A DNA stretch of 38,802 bases from an uncultured Alphaproteobacteria bacterium (GTDB taxonomy: Bacteria; Pseudomonadota; Alphaproteobacteria; CAAHEQ01; UBA3637), in NCBI GenBank assembly GCA_944392585.1, contig CALXXA010000003.1:1-38802 (forward strand), read 5' to 3'. The position numbers were made by a program, and so were the translations under genes. The notes under the pieces are model-generated. The model saw nothing but the letters and a program-made list of their open reading frames with translations, was not told where the DNA came from and did no database searches. Below are positions 32,884-38,802 of this stretch, piece by piece (position 1 is the first letter of the stretch; each line of letters opens with the position of its first letter).

Positions 32884-34965
32884 TTACTTCAGCAACATCT
32901 TAAAATCCACGACAACCGCTCTATCTTTCGTGATTAAAGCAGGATTGGCATCAATAGACGTAATTTCTGGAATTTCCAAAACTAATCGTTGTATTTTAGC
33001 TAAAGTCTCTGCTAATGGACCTACTGCTTTCGGATCTTCCCCTCTGACACCATTCAAAATCGTTCCGACTTTTGTTTCTTTTATCATTTGATCAAAATCC
33101 GATGTCGGAAGAATTCTTAACGTCGTGTCTTTCATCACTTCTGTGTAAATTCCTCCCGTTCCAAAAACCATAACACGTCCGAAATTTTTATCCGAATTAA
33201 CACCTATTATCGTTTCTGTCGCTTTTACAATCATCTCTTGAATTAAAACGCTGGCTCCTTTTAACTGATGTTTGGCTATTGTCGCCATTAATCCTTCAAA
33301 AGCCTCATTAAACTTATCTTCATCATCTATGTTCAGATAAATTCCTTTCATCTCCGTTTTATGCAACGCATCCGGAGCTGACAACTTCAAAACAACCGGT
33401 GATGGGAATATTTTTTTACAAAATTCCAAAGCTTCTTTTTTATCCGTAAAATTACCGGACTTCGGATAATCAATCCCATAATGATCCATAATTAAATTGA
33501 CTGTTCTTTGAGGTAATGATGCCAGACCTTCTTTTTTTGCTGATACAACCGCTTCTCGAATAGATTCCGGAACTTCCTGTGTCTTAATAGTTACTTCAGG
33601 CAAACCTCTAAATGCCATTTGTGCTTTCAATAATCCTAATAAGCGGACAATATCAATAGGATATTCATAATTTAAAATCTTTGCCCTATCTAAAATCTCT
33701 CGCCCCTCTTTGACTTTAGAACCTCCTACAAAAGCAGCAAATATATTTACATTCGGATATTTTGGAAATACTCTCGCAATCGCTTCCGCCGTTCCTTTTG
33801 CATCCGTTACCATTTGTGGGGTCAATAAAACCAGGATATTTTTATATTCTCCCGATTCACATAAAATATTCAACGCTGTTTCATAACGATCTGCTTTTGC
33901 ATCTCCTATCACATCTATTGGATTGCCAAAAGCCGCCTCGGCCGGTAAATGAGATTTTAGAATTTCTATTGTTTTATCCGATGGACGTGCTAAATCCAAT
34001 CCCGCATCTTCACACAAATCAGAAGTTAAAACGCCCACTCCTCCCGCGTTTGTTAGAACAGCTAAAGACCCGTCAAATTCCGTATGATGTGCATATTGTA
34101 AAATCTCCAGTAAACCAAACATATCTCTTGTCGTGTAAGCTTGAATGGCTCCAGATCGTTTTAACGCGATTTCTAAAACTCTATAATTCGGCGCCAATGA
34201 CCCTGTATGAGAAAGACTTGCCGCCTGTGCTTTCTGGGACTTTCCTGGTTCCATTATCACAACCGGCTTCGTCTTTGTCACCTGCTTCAAAGCTTTCAAA
34301 AACGACGTCCCGTGTTTCAATGATTCCAAGTAAAAAACAAACGCTTTTGTATTTTCATCCTGAGCGATTGCTGATAATAAACTGTCTTCTGCCAAATCAG
34401 CTTTATTTCCTATAGAGATAAAATGTGAAAATCCTATTCCTTTTTCTCTCGCCCAGTCCATAATCGCGGAACAATACGCTCCGGATTGAGATATAAACGC
34501 TACATTCCCTTGTGCCGGAAAGCCATCCGCAAAACTCGCATTTACACAATCAAACGTTGAAATATGCCCTAAACAATTCGGACCTAAAAGGTTTATTCCC
34601 GCTTCCATGCATTTACGAGCTATTTCATCTTCCAATTCATGATTTCCTACTTCTCCAAAACCAGCCGTAATTATACTGATGTTCTTTACTTTTGCTTCTA
34701 TTGCATCTTCGATAACCGGCATCGTAAAACGAGCTGGAACTAAAACAACCACTAAATCAACCGATTGAGGAATATCTTTAACCGAAGCGTAACAAGATTT
34801 TCCCATAATCTCTTGCCCTGCCAGTTTAGGATTAACACCATACAATGTTCCTTTAAAACCCGCGTCTATTACATTTTTAAAAACAACAGATCCCAGTTTA
34901 GATGGATCCGCAGAAACACCGACAACCGCTATGGAAGCCGGATTAAAAAAAGATTCAAGACTCAT
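32884..34965 (-). CDS. ADP-forming acyl-CoA synthetase (acetate-CoA ligase type)
   Basis: 693 aa. Alpha and beta parts are fused: a CoA-binding Rossmann domain (1-130: FFNPASIAVVGVSADPSKLGSVVF, GVNPKLAG, LLGPNCLG), succinyl-CoA-ligase-like domains with GNVAFISQSGAYCSAIMDWA and the phosphohistidine region AASLSHTGSLAPN, and a C-terminal ATP-grasp domain from about 480 (FPSPVVLKLSAPDALHKTEMKG, VLIQEMI, VMVFGTGGIYTEVMKD). It probably converts acetyl-CoA, ADP and phosphate into acetate, CoA and ATP, a way to gain ATP in fermenting cells, or the reverse. No GNAT domain, so it is not the Pat acetyltransferase. Substrate range is unknown. It has a consensus promoter with a palindrome at 35004. Confidence 0.88.
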   Translation of the reverse strand: MSLESFFNPASIAVVGVSADPSKLGSVVFKNVIDAGFKGTLYGVNPKLAGQEIMGKSCYASVKDIPQSVDLVVVLVPARFTMPVIEDAIEAKVKNISIITAGFGEVGNHELEDEIARKCMEAGINLLGPNCLGHISTFDCVNASFADGFPAQGNVAFISQSGAYCSAIMDWAREKGIGFSHFISIGNKADLAEDSLLSAIAQDENTKAFVFYLESLKHGTSFLKALKQVTKTKPVVIMEPGKSQKAQAASLSHTGSLAPNYRVLEIALKRSGAIQAYTTRDMFGLLEILQYAHHTEFDGSLAVLTNAGGVGVLTSDLCEDAGLDLARPSDKTIEILKSHLPAEAAFGNPIDVIGDAKADRYETALNILCESGEYKNILVLLTPQMVTDAKGTAEAIARVFPKYPNVNIFAAFVGGSKVKEGREILDRAKILNYEYPIDIVRLLGLLKAQMAFRGLPEVTIKTQEVPESIREAVVSAKKEGLASLPQRTVNLIMDHYGIDYPKSGNFTDKKEALEFCKKIFPSPVVLKLSAPDALHKTEMKGIYLNIDDEDKFNEAFEGLMATIAKHQLKGASVLIQEMIVKATETIIGVNSDKNFGRVMVFGTGGIYTEVMKDTTLRILPTSDFDQMIKETKVGTILNGVRGEDPKAVGPLAETLAKIQRLVLEIPEITSIDANPALITKDRAVVVDFKMLLK

Positions 34966-35003
34966 ATTTCTTCCTTTCTTTCAGAGATCTTTTATTCGGG
35001 CGC

Positions 35004-35032
35004 ATTATACGAAGACTCGTATATCTTGTCAA
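35004..35032 (-). promoter_or_regulatory. Perfect consensus promoter of the acyl-CoA synthetase with embedded operator
   Basis: On the minus strand TTGACA (35032-35027), exactly 17 bp, TATAAT (35009-35004). The spacer holds TATACGA (35006-35012) and TCGTATA (35017-35023), a perfect 7-bp inverted repeat with 4-bp gap that also covers part of the -10. A protein bound there would block polymerase. The leader is about 30 nt. Confidence 0.85.
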
Positions 35033-35137
35033 CTAATATGAAAAACATTTAACTCAAACACGCCTTCTGCATTAAACATATTTTCCTTAAAGACTGTGCC
35101 TTTAATAACAAAATTTTTTTACCTCTTCTTATGAAAA

Positions 35138-36391
35138 TTATTCTTTCTTTAAAAGAACCCTTAAAAAATTCTTCTTCCCTCTTTGTAATAATAACGATTC
35201 TTTTTCTTGAATAACTTCCTCACAAGACATAACTTTTTTGTTGTTTATTGAAAACCCACCTTGTTGTATCAGCCGCCGAACTTCGCCTTTAGATTTAAAA
35301 AAGCCAACTTCTACAGCGAAATCAACAACATTTATTCCCTTTTTTACTCGAACAATATCAAAAGAAACAGACGGAACATTCTCTAAACGCGTTCCTTTCC
35401 CAAACAATGAGCTTGCTGCTTCAACGGCTTTGTCGGCTTCTTCTTCTCCATGAACCAACTTTGTTATTTCATAAGCCATTCTTTTCTTCGCCGAAATAAT
35501 ATCTTGCCGACAAATTTTCTCTATTTCTTCTGTCGGAATATCCGTAAATAATTTCAATAACTTTTCTGTATCTGCATCCGAAGTATTATAAAAATATTGA
35601 TAAAACGCAAAGGGAGTTGTCTTATCACGAGCGACCCATAAAGTCCCTTGTTCCGTTTTCCCCATTTTCTTTCCTTCTTTCGTCATCAAAAGAGGACATG
35701 TTAAACCATACGTATCAGGTCTTTCTTGTTTTTCTTTCCCTTCCACATGAAAATTCATTTTCCGGCTTAATTCCGTACCAGCTACTATATTCCCCCATTG
35801 ATCGCTTCCTCCTATCTCCAACAAGCAGCCGTATTTTCGATTTAAATATAAAAAATCATATGCTTGCATAAGCATATATCCCATTTCTAAAAATGTAAGC
35901 CCTCCATTCTCCAGCCTTTTAGAATACGCTTCTGACGCCAACATTTTATTCACATTAAAATGAACTCCGACCGTTCGCATAAAATCAATATACGTAAATG
36001 AATTTATCCACTCTGAATTATCTAAAATTATCGCAGGATTCTCTCCTTCCGTTTGAATAAACTTTCTCGCCAATGCCATGACTTCTTCAACATTATGTGA
36101 AACATCTTCTTTCGTTATCATTTTTCTCATATCTGACTTGCCTGTCGGATCTCCGATCAACGCTGTCGCCCCTCCTATTACTAAAATGCCTCTGTGCCCT
36201 TTGCTTTGCAAATGGCGAAACATCATCAATGAAAAAAAATGACCTATGTGCAAGCTATCCGCAGTGGGATCTATCCCTAGATAAAAAGTAATCGGCTCTT
36301 CTCCGTTTATCTTTTTCTTAATTTCTTCTTCATTGGTCGCTTGATAAACGTAGCCGCGTTCTTTCAAATAATCAAAAAAATTATTACTCAT
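35138..36391 (-). CDS. tyrS: Tyrosyl-tRNA synthetase
   Basis: 417 aa, class I. HIGH motif as LHIGHF (with FYLGIDPTADS before it), the tyrosine-binding QAYDFLYLNRKYGCLLEIGGSDQWGNI, KMSKS-type loop KKMGKTEQGTLW, and a C-terminal S4 RNA-binding domain (KSKGEVRRLIQQGGFSINNKKV). Start ATG 36391 (MSNNFFDYL) follows GAGAGG; the longer reading uses a GTG that overlaps that SD. Downstream of it, 172 bp separate it from the acyl-CoA synthetase promoter; no strong terminator hairpin is seen in that gap. Confidence 0.97.
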   Translation of the reverse strand: MSNNFFDYLKERGYVYQATNEEEIKKKINGEEPITFYLGIDPTADSLHIGHFFSLMMFRHLQSKGHRGILVIGGATALIGDPTGKSDMRKMITKEDVSHNVEEVMALARKFIQTEGENPAIILDNSEWINSFTYIDFMRTVGVHFNVNKMLASEAYSKRLENGGLTFLEMGYMLMQAYDFLYLNRKYGCLLEIGGSDQWGNIVAGTELSRKMNFHVEGKEKQERPDTYGLTCPLLMTKEGKKMGKTEQGTLWVARDKTTPFAFYQYFYNTSDADTEKLLKLFTDIPTEEIEKICRQDIISAKKRMAYEITKLVHGEEEADKAVEAASSLFGKGTRLENVPSVSFDIVRVKKGINVVDFAVEVGFFKSKGEVRRLIQQGGFSINNKKVMSCEEVIQEKESLLLQRGKKNFLRVLLKKE

Positions 36392-36461
36392 AAAATAACC
36401 TCTCACAGTACTTTATATTTCTCTTTAAAAAAAAGCAACGAATTTTTATAAAGAAAAATAA

Positions 36462-36489
36462 TTGTCTTTCCAAAAAAGAGTGCTAGTAT
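36462..36489 (+). promoter_or_regulatory. Probable promoter of panE
   Basis: TTGTCT (36462-36467), 16-bp spacer, TAGTAT (36484-36489), 42 bp before the start codon. Confidence 0.5.
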
Positions 36490-36531
36490 TACTAAAATAA
36501 CTCAATTCAAAAAAATATAAAAGAGGTACAA

Positions 36532-37473
36532 ATGAAAATTGCTATTATCGGAGATGGTGCTTTAGGTTGTTTGTTCAGCTCAAAACTCAGCCAAAAAAAT
36601 GACGTCATCTTAATGACTTATACTCAAGAAAAAGCAACCATCATCAACGCAAAAGGATTACAAGAAGAAAAGTCAAATCATGAAATTTCCGTATATAACC
36701 ATCTAAAAGCATATGCATCTGGGACATATAATAAGCCAGTCGATATTGTTCTAATACTGGTAAAAGCAGTTCAAACAGCAGAGGCCCTTAAGCAAAATTT
36801 AGATTTAATCGGAGAAAAAACTCTGGTTTTAACATTACAAAATGGATTAGGAAATTATGAAACTATTTCAAAATATGTAAAAGATACACAACTGATTTTA
36901 GGCACAACAAATCATAATTCCGTCTCGTTGGATACAGGAAAATTTTTTCATAGCGGAGTCGGGATAACGTCAATAGGCAGTCATGCCGTTCCAGTAACTG
37001 AACTAAAAAAAATATGCGATCTATTTTCCGAATCCGGTTTTGAATGTACCATTGTGGATAATATCGGCTACCTTTTATGGAAGAAATTATTTGTAAATTT
37101 AGCCATTAATTCTTTTACATACATCACCTTAACACCTATGGGTTTTATCAGTGAAAATGACAATGCCGTTAAAGTAATTGAAGAAATTATCTTTGAAGCC
37201 ACGAAAGTAGCAAATGCTGAAGGATATGATTTTAAAGCCGCAGAAATGGTTTCTTTTGTTAAAGATGTCGCCAAAGCTCATCCGATGGGTTATTCTTCCA
37301 TGTCTCAAGACAGAAAAAGAGGCTTCCGAACAGAAATAGATTTTATCAATGGCGCTGTTGTTAAACTGGCTCAAAAACACAATATCCCAACACCTTATAA
37401 TAAACTTATCGTTGATATAGTCCATGCTATAGAAGATGCAGATCAATATAATAAAACTTTGTCTTTTACATAA
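36532..37473 (+). CDS. panE: 2-dehydropantoate 2-reductase (ketopantoate reductase)
   Basis: 313 aa. NADPH-binding Rossmann motif MKIAIIGDGALGCLFSSKL; LVKAVQT and TLQNGLGN of the N-terminal domain; C-terminal helical domain with the catalytic Lys in LLWKKLFVNLAINS and the substrate-binding SSMSQDRKRGFRTEIDFINGAVV. It reduces ketopantoate to pantoate on the way to coenzyme A. Other ApbA/PanE-family enzymes act on related ketoacids, so the substrate is the less certain part. It stands alone, with SD AAGAGG; the rest of the pan pathway is not nearby. Confidence 0.88.
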   Translation: MKIAIIGDGALGCLFSSKLSQKNDVILMTYTQEKATIINAKGLQEEKSNHEISVYNHLKAYASGTYNKPVDIVLILVKAVQTAEALKQNLDLIGEKTLVLTLQNGLGNYETISKYVKDTQLILGTTNHNSVSLDTGKFFHSGVGITSIGSHAVPVTELKKICDLFSESGFECTIVDNIGYLLWKKLFVNLAINSFTYITLTPMGFISENDNAVKVIEEIIFEATKVANAEGYDFKAAEMVSFVKDVAKAHPMGYSSMSQDRKRGFRTEIDFINGAVVKLAQKHNIPTPYNKLIVDIVHAIEDADQYNKTLSFT

Positions 37474-37591
37474 TTAACTATTAATAGTCATAAACATGAC
37501 TCTTCTACCGGATTGTAATTTCCATAAGTTAAATTAATTTTACTTTTCGAACAAAGAAATATCTTTATTACCTTTATATTTTAGGGAATAA

Positions 37592-37618
37592 TTGACACAT
37601 GTTTAATTTTATTATACG
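37592..37618 (+). promoter_or_regulatory. Possible promoter of the repeat protein
   Basis: TTGACA (37592-37597) and TATACG (37613-37618), 15-bp spacer, shorter than ideal. The 188-bp gap from panE otherwise holds only AT-rich sequence and a weak AGTCAT/ATGACT hairpin (37486-37501). Confidence 0.45.
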
Positions 37619-37661
37619 GTGATTTTATTAAATCTTTGTTTTTTTATCGGAGAAAGAGCAA

Positions 37662-38666
37662 ATGGCTACATATAAGACATGTATTAAATTAACCTTCACA
37701 AAAGACGGTCGCATTTTATTTACGCAAGATGGAAAAGAATATGATTTAAACCACTTGCCTGACGGGTTTGTGATTAAAGGAAGTATTAATTTAGCCAATA
37801 AAAACTTAACTCGATTACCTGATTTATCAAAAGCAATTATTACCGGAGACTTTAATTGTTCTTATAACAACAAGTTAAAAAGTTTAGAAGGTGCTCCCAA
37901 AGTGGTCGGGGGGGATTTTATTTGTGCCCATTGCCAGCTCAAAAGCTTAAAAAGCGCTCCAAAAATGGTCGGCGGTAGCTTCCATTGTCCTTATAATCAG
38001 TTAAAAGATTTAGAAGGCGCTCCAAAAGAGGTCGGCGGAGATTTTGTTTGTCCACATTGCCAGCTCAAAAGTTTAAAAGGTGCTCCTAGTTTAATCGGCG
38101 GGAACTTCCATTGTCCCTATAATCAGTTAAAAGATCTAAAAGGCTCTCCAAGAGAAGTCGGCGGAAACTTTGTTTGTTTTTTTTGCCAATTAGAAAGTTT
38201 AGAGGGTGCTCCGAAAGTGGTTTGTGGAGATTTTGATTGTTCTCACAATAACAAGTTAAAAAGTTTAAAGGGAGCTCCAGAAAAGGTTTGTGGAGATTTT
38301 GATTGTTCCTTCACTGATAAGTTAGAAAGTTTAAAGGGAGCTCCAAAAGTGGTCTGTGGAGATTTTAATTGTTCCTTCACTGATAAGTTAGAAAATTTAG
38401 AAGGCGCTCCGAGAGAAGTCGGCGGAGATTTTAATTATTTTTACAATAAAAGGTTAGAAAGTTTAGAAGGGGCTCCAAGAGAAGTCGGCGGAAACTTTGA
38501 TTGTTCTGGGACCCAGTTAAAAAGTCTAGAAGGCGCTCCAAAAATGGTTGGCGGAGATTTTTTGTATGATTATATACTGGAGGAAGCCGAAGAACAAAAA
38601 CAACCCGAAAAAATACAAACAAAAAAGATTCCTCTTAACATCATTAACAAACAAAAAGAACGTTAA
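37662..38666 (+). CDS. Leucine-rich-type repeat protein with Cys motifs
   Basis: 334 aa. A short N-terminal beta part (1-55), then eleven clear copies, after one degenerate one, of a 20-22-residue unit of the form L-x-S-L-E-G-A-P-x-x-V-G-G-D-F-x-C-x-x-N/C-Q/K-L, then a charged C-terminal tail of 35 residues. Such SLxGAP...VGGdFxC repeats occur in phage and bacterial proteins annotated as leucine-rich-like and should form a solenoid. Units with CxxC (CAHC, CPHC, CFFC) alternate with units reading CPYN in the first half; later ones read CSHN, CSFT, CSGT. No signal peptide. The DNA repeats are also highly alike, implying recent duplication. Function unknown; binding to proteins is likely. Confidence 0.85.
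   Translation: MATYKTCIKLTFTKDGRILFTQDGKEYDLNHLPDGFVIKGSINLANKNLTRLPDLSKAIITGDFNCSYNNKLKSLEGAPKVVGGDFICAHCQLKSLKSAPKMVGGSFHCPYNQLKDLEGAPKEVGGDFVCPHCQLKSLKGAPSLIGGNFHCPYNQLKDLKGSPREVGGNFVCFFCQLESLEGAPKVVCGDFDCSHNNKLKSLKGAPEKVCGDFDCSFTDKLESLKGAPKVVCGDFNCSFTDKLENLEGAPREVGGDFNYFYNKRLESLEGAPREVGGNFDCSGTQLKSLEGAPKMVGGDFLYDYILEEAEEQKQPEKIQTKKIPLNIINKQKER
37855..38566 (+). repeat. Coding tandem repeats of about 60-66 bp
   Basis: The repeat part of the gene at 37662 consists of similar DNA units carrying AGAAGG(C/T)GCTCC followed by GTCGGCGG(A/G)(G/A)A. Several neighbours differ at only a few bases, so copy number may vary between strains. Confidence 0.8.
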
Positions 38667-38685
38667 TTTAAAGGCATCTGATATC

Positions 38686-38715
38686 AAAACCGGTCTGCTT
38701 TGACCGGTTTTTTAT
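38686..38715 (+). terminator. Rho-independent terminator after the repeat protein
   Basis: AAAACCGGTC (38686-38695) / GACCGGTTTT (38702-38711), 6-nt loop, followed by TTATTATTTT. Confidence 0.93.
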
Positions 38716-38773
38716 TATTTTCAGCATCTTCCATCTCTTCTTTACAAGTTCCTTAAAATTATCTATAAAATAA

Positions 38774-38800
38774 TTGACAAATACTAAACATTATTATAAT
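38774..38800 (+). promoter_or_regulatory. Probable promoter reading out of the window
   Basis: TTGACA (38774-38779) with TATAAT (38795-38800) at 15 bp, or TAATTT (38797-38802) at 17 bp. The next gene lies beyond the right edge. Confidence 0.5.
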
Positions 38801-38802
38801 TT

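Noticed and set aside
33762-34415. A 217-codon + strand ORF
   Set aside because: It lies wholly antisense within the well-supported acyl-CoA synthetase and has no recognisable protein features or SD.
37486-37501. AGTCAT-AAAC-ATGACT hairpin after panE
   Set aside because: Six AT-rich pairs without a following T run; not convincing as a terminator or operator.
37855-38566. Tandem repeats as a CRISPR array
   Set aside because: The repeats are in frame, coding, contiguous and lack unique spacers.

Overview
The window comes from an AT-rich alphaproteobacterium, probably host-associated or otherwise genome-reduced. The evidence is a CtrA orthologue with a TTAA-N7-TTAA box upstream, the short HPr kinase / mannose-type EIIA / HPr set, an ffh-rpsP-rimM-trmD-rplS operon, RpoH with its RpoH box, and proteins that read as alphaproteobacterial throughout. 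Ankyrin and leucine-rich-type repeat proteins and an ADP-forming acyl-CoA synthetase fit a host-associated, partly fermentative life. I do not name a genus. Gene density is high and no gene-free stretch exceeds 300 bases; the longest (about 210 bp, before rpmG and before rpoH) are promoter and leader regions.

Layout. 1-8056 (+): end of mrcA (PBP1A), prfB with its programmed frameshift, a DUF47/PhoU-like protein with a PiT phosphate transporter, and a large AsmA/YhdP-like envelope protein. 8065-11729 (+): a promoter, a structured leader, then ffh-rpsP-rimM-trmD-rplS and a strong terminator; rplS appears to start at ATT. 11764-13054: a stand-alone ankyrin gene with its own promoter and terminator. 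13100-13849 (-): ctrA and its CtrA box. 13976-16103 (+): rpmG (L33, only 55 codons), a BI-1/YbhL membrane protein, and rpoH behind a roughly 95-nt folded leader. 16121-18669 (-): tRNA-Arg(CCT) followed after 15 nt by two tandem degenerate EAL proteins. 18703-24092 (+): hprK, EIIA, HPr, then batA, a batB/batC fusion and batD. 24193-26784 (-): secA. 26897-31719 (-): fliF(short)-fliG-fliN-motA-flhF-flhG. 31846-32790 (+): rluD. 32884-36391 (-): ADP-forming acyl-CoA synthetase and tyrS. 36532-38666 (+): panE and a Cys-rich repeat protein, each alone.

The most interesting region is the tightly packed flagellar-type operon. It encodes a rotor (FliF, FliG, FliN), a stator subunit (MotA) and the polar-placement GTPase/ATPase pair (FlhF, FlhG). 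FliH, FlbD and FlhA, which lie between these genes in the related alphaproteobacterial clusters I recall, are absent. FliF has lost the N-terminal half (RBM1-RBM2) that surrounds the export gate, yet has a new-looking signal peptide and keeps RBM3, the second membrane helix and the FliG-binding tail. MotA keeps its pore region but has lost the charged residues that normally contact FliG. Together this suggests an export-less or strongly remodelled membrane rotor rather than a normal flagellum, a hypothesis that depends on the rest of the genome.

Other points worth attention: the ATT start of rplS, the folded leaders of ffh and rpoH, a palindromic operator inside a perfect consensus promoter of the acyl-CoA synthetase, divergent promoters sharing one -35 element between tRNA-Arg and hprK, and the alternating CxxC pattern in the terminal repeat protein.
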